In this document: piece by piece, positions 9,580 through 18,022 of the stretch | How positions within the stretch are numbered: the first letter of the stretch is position 1 | Layout: every line of letters starts with the position of its first letter | Assembly: GCF_042738955.1 (NCBI RefSeq) | Contig: NZ_JBHYHC010000026.1 | Span: 25,587 to 89,586, forward strand | Source of the DNA: Umezawaea sp042738955 | Lineage (GTDB): Bacteria; Actinomycetota; Actinomycetes; Mycobacteriales; Pseudonocardiaceae | Direction: 5' to 3' | DNA: 64,000 bases | Notes under the pieces: model-generated | What the model was told of the DNA's origin: nothing | What the model saw: only the letters and a program-made list of their open reading frames with translations | The model's database searches: none | Made by a program: the position numbers and the translations under genes

Positions 9580-9620
9580 CAGCGCCCCTCCACTTGCCCC
9601 TACACAGCCTCACATCGTCC

Positions 9621-9662
9621 CACCATGATGCACCATAGACATGTCTATGGTGCATCATGGTG
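9621..9662. repeat. 42-bp perfect palindrome
   Basis: Every base of 9621-9641 pairs with 9642-9662. The core around the centre is ATAGACATGTCTAT, and the outer arms begin CACCATGATG. It lies in the 118-bp gap between two - strand genes, upstream of the small HTH protein. There is no T-run, so it is a better candidate for an operator or a recombination/replication site than for a terminator. The core TAGACATG/CATGTCTA recurs at 11644-11660. Confidence 0.85.
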
Positions 9663-9697
9663 CCCGAAGTCCGAGGCAGCACCGCTACCGCCCGACA

Positions 9698-10513
9698 TCA
9701 CCACTTGCTGTGTTCGCGCTTCCACCTGGCCTCGACTGCCGCATCCATTTCGGCTCGCATGTCTTCAACGGTCCGACCGTTCTTCGCAGCCAACGCCACG
9801 AGGATGATCTCCGCGTCGCGCCGGTAGTCGAAGATCGATTCCTCATGCCTCATGGCGTTCTTGGCCGCGAGACACCTGGCGTAGGACAGGGACTCCGCGT
9901 ACTCGCGGCGTGCCGTGAGCTCGGTTTTGATGAGTCCGTGCTGGGCGGTGCACAGTGGAGAGCCGTCTGGCATCTTGATCGCCTTGGCTGCCCTCGCTTC
10001 GACTCGAGCAGCCCTCTGCGATTCCCTCTCGAGCTGCTCGGGAGTCTTGATCCGGCTGGGCCGGTTGCTGGTCTCCACTGGCGCGTTGGGGTAGCACGCG
10101 GTGCACGCGGACTCGCCTGCCGCGTCCACGATCTCAGCTTCCTCGTGACCGGAGTATTGGGTCAGCCAGGCAAATTTGGTGGTGCTGAAGCAGGTGTGGC
10201 AGTCGGGTGTCCAGTGCACATGTCCACCCGCGTTCGGGACAAGCCACGCTCGGGTCCAACCGTCGCGCCGGTCGAACTCGGCTTCCAAGCGGCCCGAGGC
10301 AGCCTCGAGGGCTACAACGACACGCCCTGCCTCGTAGATGGTGGCATCCGGTATGCACGCTTCTGGTTGATCACCCGACAGGGGGAACCTATGGCGTACC
10401 AACCTGTCCAGTTCCCGCCGGGCCTTCATCAGTTCGCGGTCGAGCCGGTTCAACTCCGCGTCGATCTCCGACGGGCTAGCGGTGGTGGGGTCGTTGATGG
10501 GCATGGCAGGCAC
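9698..10513 (-). CDS. Actinophage/plasmid-type hypothetical protein with Cys pairs
   Basis: 271 aa, unrecognised function. An N-terminal coiled-coil-like region (residues 15-45, EIDAELNRLDRELMKARREL) is followed by a central part with CxxC-like pairs: HWTPDCHTCFST and ESACTACYPNAP, plus WTR and GGHVHW motifs. These could form a small zinc-binding unit. The C-terminal third is helical and charged. Similar unannotated proteins are common on actinophages and integrative elements. It is probably co-transcribed with the 271-aa gene upstream; no enzyme motif is visible. Confidence 0.6.
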   Translation of the reverse strand: MPAMPINDPTTASPSEIDAELNRLDRELMKARRELDRLVRHRFPLSGDQPEACIPDATIYEAGRVVVALEAASGRLEAEFDRRDGWTRAWLVPNAGGHVHWTPDCHTCFSTTKFAWLTQYSGHEEAEIVDAAGESACTACYPNAPVETSNRPSRIKTPEQLERESQRAARVEARAAKAIKMPDGSPLCTAQHGLIKTELTARREYAESLSYARCLAAKNAMRHEESIFDYRRDAEIILVALAAKNGRTVEDMRAEMDAAVEARWKREHSKW

Positions 10514-10558
10514 CTCAGTTTCAGTGGGAAGGTGTAACCGACTGGGTGATCAGGCGAG

Positions 10559-11374
10559 CTAGGCGGCAGGCAGGTAGCCCGTGCCAGGGCACTCGGCCAG
10601 GTCGGGAAAGTGGTTGGCCCGGAATTCGTCCCAGGCGAGTTCGGCGTTGATGCGCGCCCTGGTCCGCCCGCGTTCGAGCGTGGTCAGCCCACGTCGCTGC
10701 TCGGACTTCTGGTTAAGCCGTTGGCGGACCAGCCAGGTCACCGCCTGAACCTGGTGAGCCGCTACGTTTTCGCCGTTCGCTTCGGAGATGGCGCGCGCTG
10801 CCGCGACGTAGAAGCTCACGACGTGGTCGTACAGACGACGGGTGATCGAGCCGTCCTTGCGTCGACTGCCGCCCAAGGGAGCCCCGCCGTACTCGGCGTC
10901 GGTCAACGCCCGACCACAAGCCACGGATAGCGCGTGACGGTCGATGACAACGCGCGGCGCGGCCGCGTCATGGTCACCACCGTGTTCGATGAGGTGGGCG
11001 AAGTCGCGAACCTTTGGCCCGGTCAGGATGTTGTCGTAGGGTTCGCCCGCGAGCAGCCTGTCAGCGGCGATCTTCTGCGACGTGGATGCGAAGATCCCGG
11101 ACCCCGGACCGCCGATCCCCTTGCCGGCCTTCAGCACACGGGAGGCGTTGAGGATGTTCCCCGCCCAACCCTGTTGAGGCGAGTAGACGGCCAGCATGCC
11201 AGCGCCCAGCTGCGCGTCACCGTTGGCGATCGTGCGGGCGACGCGGCGAGCGTCCGCGTACCAGCGCATCCCTCGCTCGACTTCACCGGAATTAGCGAGA
11301 TCCCAATGGTCGACGATATTTTCGACGCTGAGCGAGTTGTCCTGAAACCACTGATGATCACCGGGTGCACGCAT
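10559..11374 (-). CDS. Actinophage-type conserved hypothetical protein
   Basis: 271 aa from the ATG at 11374; an ATG at 11389 is also in frame. The segments SVENIVDHWDLANSGEVERGMRWY, AVYSPQQGWAGNI, ILTGPKVRDFAHLIEHGG, VVIDRHALSVACGR and HQVQAVTWLVRQRLN recall a conserved hypothetical family spread on actinobacterial phages and plasmids. The D-R-H and Q-x-W positions suggest a nucleic-acid enzyme (the layout recalls a HhH/glycosylase-like fold), but this is only a guess. It is transcribed with the downstream Cys-pair protein. Together they look like mobile-element cargo. Confidence 0.6.
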   Translation of the reverse strand: MRAPGDHQWFQDNSLSVENIVDHWDLANSGEVERGMRWYADARRVARTIANGDAQLGAGMLAVYSPQQGWAGNILNASRVLKAGKGIGGPGSGIFASTSQKIAADRLLAGEPYDNILTGPKVRDFAHLIEHGGDHDAAAPRVVIDRHALSVACGRALTDAEYGGAPLGGSRRKDGSITRRLYDHVVSFYVAAARAISEANGENVAAHQVQAVTWLVRQRLNQKSEQRRGLTTLERGRTRARINAELAWDEFRANHFPDLAECPGTGYLPAA

Positions 11375-11643
11375 CAAAATCAGCCTCATATCTGATTGAT
11401 GACACCGGCAAGGCACGCGAAATGACATGACGAGAGCAGCCGTCAACCGTTCCCCTTGCACAGGAATTCGACGACTTACTACTTCACCAATCCGTACCGC
11501 GCGGATTCGCCACAAGATCGCATGACACAAGCCGTTGCCCGCTGCGCGGGACTTGACGTCACCGTCGGACCACAGCTAGCGGCGGTCGGCTCGCAGGGGC
11601 GTCGTGCCCTGGTCCTCACCATCACCGAAGCCCGTCCTAGTGA

Positions 11644-11660
11644 CATGTCTATTAGACATG
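11644..11660. repeat. Inverted repeat sharing the core of the 42-bp palindrome
   Basis: CATGTCTA, a single T, then TAGACATG. The half-site is identical to the centre of the palindrome at 9621-9662. The two repeats bracket the pair of actinophage-type genes, so both may be bound by the same protein, for example the small HTH protein at 9286-9579. Confidence 0.6.
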
Positions 11661-12011
11661 CCAACAGGACACTTTGCAAGTGCTGACTTTCACTGTTGAT
11701 CACCTTGCCGCAAACATCGGTAGGCCCCTGAACAGCGACGATGAAGCTTGGAGAGCCTGTATCCAGGCAAGGAGCATGATCACCGCAGCCGCTTCTCGCT
11801 CCCCGTTGACCTTGAGGCAGAACGGGAAGCGAATAAGGACGAGCAGAACGTCTTCGCACCGGAAGTGGAAGTGTCAGGGTGAGGCCGCGCTAGCGGTTCG
11901 AGAGGTGACCCAGCCATCAAGCCGACTGTTCATGTGCCTGCCGGCCACCGAGTCGGGTGTTGCACCGGAAGGCTTCATAGAAACGCTGAGCTGCGAGAAT
12001 TAATTACAAGA
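11661..12011. other. Gap without recognisable gene
   Basis: Possible frames here have poor codon usage and no ribosome-binding site. The stretch separates the mobile-element cargo from the Tad locus. I looked for a tRNA gene or attachment-site repeats that would mark an element border and saw none. Confidence 0.4.
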
Positions 12012-12036
12012 GGGGTTCCTCTCTAGCAGGAACCCC
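12012..12036 (-). terminator. Intrinsic terminator of the Tad operon
   Basis: A perfect 9-bp stem, GGGGTTCCT with AGGAACCCC, and a 7-base loop. On the - strand it is followed by a T/A-rich tract. It lies about 90 bases after the stop of the LysM-BTAD gene, the last gene of the - strand pilus operon. Confidence 0.75.
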
Positions 12037-12124
12037 AAAAGGACCACGAATCGGCAGTGGCCCTGGATCATGTGTGGGCACTTGCGGGTTCGCCTGCTGG
12101 GTCCCAGTCGTCGCCGTAGCCACA

Positions 12125-14650
12125 TCAGGTCGCGCTTGCGTCTCCTTGGGAAGCAGATCCCTGGTGTCGCAAAGCGTCTGCGAGTGAGAGGGTCTCATCG
12201 CTGGGCCGTTGGTCGATCTCATCCAGCACGCCGGCCAGCAGACGGATCGTCCTCTGGATGGCGGAGTAGCGACCCAAGCGGCCTTGGAGACGAATTATGT
12301 CGCAGTAGACGCCTTCGTTGTAGCGGTCCAGGTTTCGTGCACGCTCCAGCAGGTCCAGCGCGACTTCTGGGTTCGTGTCGCGGTAGGTGGAACCCAGGAT
12401 CCCTTGTGCATCCAGGACATCTCGGCGGATGGACTCACGATAGGGCTCGACCCACGCTGCCGTGACGTCCTCGGCGAAGTCGGCCCGGTAGAGGTCCATG
12501 GCCTCGCGGAGGCTCGCCAAGGCGCTCTGGTCGTTGCGCTGGGACGCCTGCAAGGCGTGCCGGAGTCCGTCGTAATCGGTGCTCACCAAGGCATTGTTGA
12601 GGCGGTAGCGGCCATCTTCGTTGAGCACGAGGTCGGAGCCGATTTCCATGGTGGCGTTGAGGAGCGCACGCCGGAGCAAAGACAACGCGTTGTGCAGCGA
12701 GTTGAACGGGCGCGGTGGTTTCGCGTCTGGCCAAACGGCGTCGTTGAGGGCATCGCGACGAGCGCCGTCAGGATGGACAGCGAGAAATGCGAGCACCTCG
12801 CGCTGTTTCGGTGTCAGCACGCTCCCCAGGGTCCGCGGCGCGCCTTCGACGTCGAGGAGCAGCAGTTCGACAGGCCCCAGAACGCGCAAGGTGAGTGGAG
12901 GACAGGAAGTCTGAGACAGCGCGGGTGCGGCGACTGATTGCCGCACCTCGCCATCAGCAGTCACCGCGGGAGGTGGAGTAGGCGCCACGTCCGAAGGCTT
13001 CTGGTCGTGCACCAATCCTTCAGCTTGGCTGAGGAGGTCGAGCAGTTCGTTGGCTCCGGCAGCGGGCAGGGTGAACAAGCGCGTTCCGGCGAGCTTGCTG
13101 CCGGTGCCGTGAATGGTCGTGCCGTCCGATCGGACACGGACGGTTTCGCCTGCGCGCCAGGGTCCGAGGATGACGCCAGCAAGGCCTAGGGCCGATCCGT
13201 TGTCGAGCACGGCTTGGAGGCGACGTTCGCTGTGCTGAGCTGGGCTGGCCAGGAGAACCACGCCCGTCGAGGGCCGCGCCTCGGCGTTGCCGGCCATCCG
13301 TGCTCTGGTCAGCAGCTCACCCTCGACCTCGTCCAAGGCCCCATCGAGAGAATCGGCGATGGTCACCGCTGAAGGCAGGCAACTGGTGGCGATATCGGGA
13401 AGAAGTGCTTGCAGGTCGTCGACCGGCAGGATGACGCGGACAGCGTCGCCATTCAACCGCTGCGCAAGAAGGTGGAGCACCAGCGCGCGGGCGGCATCGT
13501 TGGCACCCGGACCGACGAGTCCCAGTCCGCGGGTCGTGGCGAGGTCCAGGGCGACCTCCACGCCATCGTGAACGCCGATCTGGGGCGCGATGACGGGCGA
13601 GGTGGACGAGGACGGCTCAGGCGCTTTCAGCGGCCGCAAGGCCCCGATGTCCTGTCGATACTCGAACCGTAGGGACCGGACGACCGGACCCATCGGCCGT
13701 TCAAGATCGGTGCGATGCCCGCTGCTCACCCGGTAGCGGCGACGGCGCCAGATCCGAGCGGACATCGCGGCGCTGGCGGCTACCCCGACGAGAGCGAGAC
13801 TCACGAACCCGCCGGTGTCCAGGGAGATACCGGCCCCTTCGTCTGCCTCAACAGGCTCTGGCTCGCTGCTGGTCGGGTGTGCTGGTGAAGTTGTTGTCGT
13901 CGGAGGCGAGACCGGCTCATCGGGCTGTTGGGGAACAGAAGACGCGGGGACGTGTGCCGTGATCATCCAGCCTGGCCTGATCACACCCGGCTCCTCCAGC
14001 GCTCGGCCGTCAGCCTGCTGGACGCCACGGTTGAGCTCGTAGAGTTCCGGCCACCGACCACCGTCGCCGAGAACGCGGTCGGCGATCCTCCACAGGCTGT
14101 CGTAGACCCCCGCCTCAGGTGCCCTGACTTCCTCGGTGACCTCGACCATTCCCGGCGGCGCTGTCGTCGTGCTGGCCGTGCCCACTTGCTCACCGTGTGA
14201 GCGAACCACGCTCGGATGAAGCGGCGCGGTCGCAGCAGATGGTGTCGTCTCAACGGCAGGACCCAGGTCGGCCGACAACGGAGATGCTGCGGCCCTGCCG
14301 ACGAGCAAGGTCATGACCACCGTGCTGATGAGGGCCGCGCCCAAGCCCGTCACCGGCTTCGGCGAGCGGATCGCGGGCCGGACGACGTCGCGCGCCGCCT
14401 GCGCGAGCCAGAGAATCAGGTCGATGACGAAGTAGAGCCACACGATCCAGCACAGGCACGCCAGCACGTGGAGCACCGACTGCGTGCTCAGGGCACCGAG
14501 CAGCGCCGATTCGACCTCGCCGGCGCTCGGGAGGTGATCAGGCAGCGGCCACCCCACGAAGCGGACAAGCGCCCAGGGAAGTGCCAACACCACCGCCAAC
14601 AGGAGCGTGAGGGCGAGAAGACCGCGGAGTACCTGACCGAGACGGGTCAT
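12125..14650 (-). CDS. Membrane-anchored LysM / BTAD-domain regulator of the Tad locus
   Basis: 841 aa from the ATG at 14650, immediately before the hydrophobic stretch LRGLLALTLLLAVVLALPWAL. Two or three more membrane segments follow within the first 160 residues. A LysM-like unit lies near residues 180-235 (YDSLWRIADRVLGDGGRWPELYELN), then a Pro/Thr-rich linker and another membrane helix near 300. The C-terminal 270 residues hold a winged-helix start (LTLRVLGPVELLLLD, TPKQREVLAFLA) and a bacterial transcriptional activation domain with TPR-like helices. Such proteins sit at the end of actinobacterial Tad operons. A role linking wall or pilus state to transcription is inference. Confidence 0.8.
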   Translation of the reverse strand: MTRLGQVLRGLLALTLLLAVVLALPWALVRFVGWPLPDHLPSAGEVESALLGALSTQSVLHVLACLCWIVWLYFVIDLILWLAQAARDVVRPAIRSPKPVTGLGAALISTVVMTLLVGRAAASPLSADLGPAVETTPSAATAPLHPSVVRSHGEQVGTASTTTAPPGMVEVTEEVRAPEAGVYDSLWRIADRVLGDGGRWPELYELNRGVQQADGRALEEPGVIRPGWMITAHVPASSVPQQPDEPVSPPTTTTSPAHPTSSEPEPVEADEGAGISLDTGGFVSLALVGVAASAAMSARIWRRRRYRVSSGHRTDLERPMGPVVRSLRFEYRQDIGALRPLKAPEPSSSTSPVIAPQIGVHDGVEVALDLATTRGLGLVGPGANDAARALVLHLLAQRLNGDAVRVILPVDDLQALLPDIATSCLPSAVTIADSLDGALDEVEGELLTRARMAGNAEARPSTGVVLLASPAQHSERRLQAVLDNGSALGLAGVILGPWRAGETVRVRSDGTTIHGTGSKLAGTRLFTLPAAGANELLDLLSQAEGLVHDQKPSDVAPTPPPAVTADGEVRQSVAAPALSQTSCPPLTLRVLGPVELLLLDVEGAPRTLGSVLTPKQREVLAFLAVHPDGARRDALNDAVWPDAKPPRPFNSLHNALSLLRRALLNATMEIGSDLVLNEDGRYRLNNALVSTDYDGLRHALQASQRNDQSALASLREAMDLYRADFAEDVTAAWVEPYRESIRRDVLDAQGILGSTYRDTNPEVALDLLERARNLDRYNEGVYCDIIRLQGRLGRYSAIQRTIRLLAGVLDEIDQRPSDETLSLADALRHQGSASQGDASAT

Positions 14651-14660
14651 CGTCCCCACC

Positions 14661-15107
14661 TCACGGCCGGGGTCCGGAAATACCGCGCTGTGCTTCGGCC
14701 TGCCCTGTTCCTGTGACGGTGATCGACCCGATACCGACCAGACCGAGCAGCTTCGTGTCGTAGGTGACCGTGACGGTGACCTGCACGGCGTCGTCCGCGA
14801 CCGAAACCGTTCCGCCGTGTCCCGCGGCCGCCAGGTAGGCCCTCGCCGCGCTGTCCGCCCGAGTGGGAACCAGCTGAACGGCTCCCCCGGCCCGGTAGGC
14901 GGCCAGGTCGATCTCCTGTGCTCCCGTTCGAGCTGCCTCTTGTGCTTCTCCGAAGGCGCTGGTCTTGGCGGCGAGTGCCAAGCCACCGTCGATGACCAAG
15001 GCGGCGAACAGCAGGCACGCCGTGACGAGGATGACGACGAACGCGGTGACGCGGCCGCCCTCCCCTGTTGGGAGACGGCGCCGGAGTGACGTCGGGTGGA
15101 TGTTCAT
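14661..15107 (-). CDS. TadE/TadG-like pilus assembly protein
   Basis: 148 aa from the ATG at 15107. The N-terminus RVTAFVVILVTACLLFAALVIDGGLALAAKTSAFGEAQEAARTGA is a type IV pilin-like hydrophobic helix with the pseudopilin features of TadE/TadG proteins. A small beta-rich extracellular part follows. Its start overlaps the stop of the upstream TadE-like gene (15104-15107), so it is the third of three consecutive minor-pilin-like genes. It is probably a minor pilin or assembly factor at the membrane-pilus interface. Confidence 0.75.
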   Translation of the reverse strand: MNIHPTSLRRRLPTGEGGRVTAFVVILVTACLLFAALVIDGGLALAAKTSAFGEAQEAARTGAQEIDLAAYRAGGAVQLVPTRADSAARAYLAAAGHGGTVSVADDAVQVTVTVTYDTKLLGLVGIGSITVTGTGQAEAQRGISGPRP

Positions 15108-15547
15108 GGCGTCGGATCCGGCCTCGCGCCGCCGCGCCACACATCCACCGGCGAGGCGAAGCTCGACTCGAAGGTGCGAGTGCCTGGGACTCCCAGCAGC
15201 GCGAGGTCGCTCAGCCCGACGACGCAGGTGACCGTGACGGTGACGGTCGAGCCGGGGCTCAACCCCCGTGTGTCGGTTCGCACGGCGAGGGATTCGCATG
15301 CGATGCCCGCTGAAGCCAACGTCGCCTGAGCGGTGCTGCGGGCCGCCGCTTCAGCCTGGGCTGGTGTGCGGGTCAGCGTCGCGGCTCTGGCAGCTTGGTG
15401 GGCTACGTCGTTGATGCGCAGCTTCGTGTTCGCCACTCGGCCGCACAGGACCACGAACAGGAGCAGCACGATCAGGAGCGGGGTGAGCAGGACGAGTTCC
15501 GTCGCCGTCGATCCTCGTTCGTCGAGGCGAACTGAGCGCGGGGTCAT
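15104..15547 (-). CDS. TadE-like minor pilin
   Basis: 147 aa. The N-terminal RLDERGSTATELVLLTPLLIVLLLFVVLCGRV is the typical TadE sequence: Gly before Ser-Thr-Ala-Thr-Glu, then a hydrophobic helix, with Glu at +5 after the processing-like site. The rest is a small secreted domain containing two Cys (GIACESL, VTCVVGL) that may form a disulfide. Four-base overlaps join it to both neighbouring genes. Confidence 0.8.
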   Translation of the reverse strand: MTPRSVRLDERGSTATELVLLTPLLIVLLLFVVLCGRVANTKLRINDVAHQAARAATLTRTPAQAEAAARSTAQATLASAGIACESLAVRTDTRGLSPGSTVTVTVTCVVGLSDLALLGVPGTRTFESSFASPVDVWRGGARPDPTP

Positions 15548-15987
15548 GGTGTGGCTGCGGAACTGATCGGTGGCGTGAACTTCTCCACCGGCCCATCGGC
15601 TCGGGCACTGACGGGGAAGCTGAGGAACGGAAGGATGTTGGTCGCTGTTCCGCCGACGGTGACCGAAGCTTGGTCACCCCCACGTCGAACGGAGACAGAG
15701 CCGTCCCGCAGAGGCCCGTTTCCCAGCATCGCCAGGACTCGTTGTCCCTCGGCCGTGCCCGCCGATGAGCTACCTCCGTGCACTCGAGTCGCTGACAGAG
15801 CTTGCGACGCGGCGGATTGGGCGATGTGCATGGCGTGCAGGTACAGCGCGAACTGTGCGATGAGCAGCACGAGCAGCAGCAGGAGCGGCGTGGCGAGGAC
15901 CAGTTCGACCGTGCCGGAACCGGTCTGGTCGCGGCGAACTCTGGCCAACGCCGCCCTCACGCGGATCGTGGATCGCTGTCGAACCAT
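15544..15987 (-). CDS. TadE-like minor pilin
   Basis: 147 aa from the ATG at 15987, preceded by GGTGG; GTG codons at 15996 and 15999 are also in frame. The N-terminus RRDQTGSGTVELVLATPLLLLLVLLIAQFALYLHAMHIAQSAA has the Gly-Ser-Gly-Thr-Val-Glu processing motif and long hydrophobic helix of TadE. The remainder is a small Gly/Ser-rich exported region. It follows the major pilin gene and overlaps the next TadE-like gene by four bases. Confidence 0.8.
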   Translation of the reverse strand: MVRQRSTIRVRAALARVRRDQTGSGTVELVLATPLLLLLVLLIAQFALYLHAMHIAQSAASQALSATRVHGGSSSAGTAEGQRVLAMLGNGPLRDGSVSVRRGGDQASVTVGGTATNILPFLSFPVSARADGPVEKFTPPISSAATP

Positions 15988-15999
15988 CTCGTTCACCAC

Positions 16000-16185
16000 C
16001 TACAGGTTGATGCCGTTCGCCTTCTCGGTCACCTTGACGACGATGATCGCGATCACGGCGATCGCAAGCCCAGCCAGCAACGCGGTCACCACCACGGCCT
16101 CGGTGGAGTAGCCGCCTTCGTCACGGCTCAGGCGTCGCAGCTCTGCGCGGATTCGAGCGATGAAGACCTCTGCTTGAACGAACAT
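16000..16185 (-). CDS. flp: Flp-type major pilin
   Basis: 61 aa from the ATG at 16185, which has GGAGGAC eight bases upstream. An ATG at 16200 is in frame, but its own codons contain this ribosome site. The sequence DEGGYSTEAVVVTALLAGLAIAVIAIIVV has the Gly-Tyr-Ser-Thr-Glu prepilin cleavage context followed by a hydrophobic helix, with a short C-terminus. Length and composition match Flp/Tad pilins. The prepilin peptidase encoded at the head of the operon would process it. Confidence 0.8.
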   Translation of the reverse strand: MFVQAEVFIARIRAELRRLSRDEGGYSTEAVVVTALLAGLAIAVIAIIVVKVTEKANGINL

Positions 16186-16223
16186 CGTCTTGTCCTCCAT
16201 CTGTTGTGGACGGTCGCAAGGGT

Positions 16224-17114
16224 TCAGAGGCCGCCGAGAACTTGGGCGAGCGCGGGAAACCCGATGAAGACCAGGAACCCGCCGAACAGCACCACCACGG
16301 GAAGGCTCATGCGCTCGGTCGCTGACTGCGCTTCACCTTCGGCGTCGGTGAGTTCCAGCGTGCGCAGTGCAGTTGCCTTGGCGGCGAGACTGGCGCGGAG
16401 GCGAGCGCCTTCCGTTCCGGCCAGGCTGAGCGAGGCCGCGAGTTCGGCGAGCTGGGTGATGCCGAGTTCACCGCCGAGCCGTCCCAGGGTCGACCAGGGG
16501 GTCGTCCGCGTGACTTGAGCGGTGAGCAGAGCTTGTCGAATCCGGGAGAACGCCCAGCCCTGCCCAACGCCGACAGCGTCCGAAAGGGCTCCGTCGACCC
16601 CGGCTCCTCCGGCGAGCAGCACGCGGATCAGGTTGAGGTAGGCGGAGAGCGCGTGCCGGAAGACAGCACGCCTCCTTGCCGCTTGGCGCCGCACCTTCAA
16701 GTCCGGCAGAACGAACCCGAGCGCGCCCAGGGCGACGCTGGAGGCGGCCGGAACCTGCCAGGCAAGTCCCGCATCGATCAGCACCAGCATGAACTCGACC
16801 GAAACCGGCAAGAGGATCCCTGCCAGGGCGAAGGTCGCCTTCTCCGCCAAGTGCCGAGAGATCGCGGTCCCCGTCACGGCGAGATCGTCAAGCAGCCTGC
16901 TGCTGGGGAGACCCAGTGCTTGCAGCGGCTTCACGAAGGGACCGCCGATCGCGAGAGGCCATCCGGTCTCGGGTGCGACGATCCGCGTGGTCTCGGAGAC
17001 GGTGGTCAACCGGTCGACCATGGCGCTGAGCGGAGGCCGCGGTGGAAAGGCCCACATCGCCACCATCCACAGGCCGACGCCGAGCCCTGCACCGCACAGC
17101 GCAACACCGGTCAT
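16224..17114 (-). CDS. tadC: TadC-like type II secretion F-family membrane protein
   Basis: 296 aa with membrane helices at the N-terminus, near residues 90-145, and at the C-terminus (LPVVVLFGGFLVFIGFPAL). The central cytoplasmic region is helical and charged, typical of the T2SSF domain. It is the second of the paired TadB/TadC platform proteins and overlaps the tadB-like gene by four bases. It would form the inner-membrane platform on which the ATPase drives Flp pilus assembly. Confidence 0.8.
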   Translation of the reverse strand: MTGVALCGAGLGVGLWMVAMWAFPPRPPLSAMVDRLTTVSETTRIVAPETGWPLAIGGPFVKPLQALGLPSSRLLDDLAVTGTAISRHLAEKATFALAGILLPVSVEFMLVLIDAGLAWQVPAASSVALGALGFVLPDLKVRRQAARRRAVFRHALSAYLNLIRVLLAGGAGVDGALSDAVGVGQGWAFSRIRQALLTAQVTRTTPWSTLGRLGGELGITQLAELAASLSLAGTEGARLRASLAAKATALRTLELTDAEGEAQSATERMSLPVVVLFGGFLVFIGFPALAQVLGGL

Positions 17115-18022
17115 GACCGTGCTCCTTCGCCAACCGACAACTCGTCGACGTCGGCCAGATCGGGCCTGATTGCGGCCAGTTCGGTGAGGAACCTGTCCGG
17201 CGGGTCAAGCCGCGCGATCCTGTGCAGGCAGACGAAGGCGACAGCGAACAACGACCCGACCAGCAGCAGGACGAGCTGGCCCGCCGAGGTGTCATACGGC
17301 GCGAGATAGTCACGGTTGAGCAGGACCAAGCCCGCGGCGAAGGCCAACGTCGTGATCACGATGACTCGCACGCTGGTCTTGGTTCGAGCTCGTCCGGCTT
17401 CAACCCGCATGCGCATAGCCGCCTGTTCGCGCGCCTCGGCCGCCAACTCCCCGAGCAACTCCGCCAGCTGCCTGGCCTGGTGCTCGGCGGCGAGCACGAG
17501 CGCGGCGATCACCAGGTCGGCGGTGGGGTCGCTCAGCCGGTCCGCGAGGACACGGAGCGAGGACGCGAGTCGCTCGCCGCGTTCGAGACGGGCGGCGAGC
17601 TCGACGACCTCCTCCCGAATGGCGGCCGGAGCCATTGGAGCCGTGGCCAGGACCGCCTGTTCCAAGCCGGCCGCGGCGACCAAGGTGTCGCGCAGCATCT
17701 CGGTCCACGAGGCGATCGCCTCGATTCGTCCCAGCTGACGCTTGTGGTCGACGTTGGCACCGACGGTTCGCGGTAGCCCGACAACGGCCGCGGCGGCCAG
17801 GACCGCACTGATCGCCCAGCCGGTGACGACTCCGATCACCAAGCCCGCGATACCGCCGACGGCCAGGAGAACGACCTGCTTGCGCTCAAGTCGAACGCTC
17901 CGACGTGATCGTGACGCAGGTCGCCTGGTCCGACGGAGTCCGGCCACGACGAGCAGAATTCCCGTGGCCAACCCAGCACCCAACAGCCCGAGCACGGAGT
18001 TGGTGATCAAGGTGCCCACCAC
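17111..18022 (-). CDS. tadB: TadB-like type II secretion F-family membrane protein
   Basis: 303 aa. N-terminal helices (SVLGLLGAGLATGILLVVAGL, and VVLLAVGGIAGLVIGVVTGWAIS) precede a T2SSF-type cytoplasmic domain containing WTEMLRDTLVAAAGLEQAV, with two further helices near the C-terminus. It overlaps the ATPase gene by 16 bases and the tadC-like gene by four. Together with TadC it would be the pilus platform. Confidence 0.8.
   Translation of the reverse strand: MVGTLITNSVLGLLGAGLATGILLVVAGLRRTRRPASRSRRSVRLERKQVVLLAVGGIAGLVIGVVTGWAISAVLAAAAVVGLPRTVGANVDHKRQLGRIEAIASWTEMLRDTLVAAAGLEQAVLATAPMAPAAIREEVVELAARLERGERLASSLRVLADRLSDPTADLVIAALVLAAEHQARQLAELLGELAAEAREQAAMRMRVEAGRARTKTSVRVIVITTLAFAAGLVLLNRDYLAPYDTSAGQLVLLLVGSLFAVAFVCLHRIARLDPPDRFLTELAAIRPDLADVDELSVGEGARS

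Noticed and set aside
9641..10537. + strand reading frame of 298 codons
   Set aside because: It is antisense to the Cys-pair protein gene and begins within the 42-bp palindrome; composition is not protein-like.
11661..12011. tRNA gene or attachment site at the element border
   Set aside because: No cloverleaf, CCA-type end or duplicated 3' tRNA segment was found, so the limits of the mobile element are not determined.
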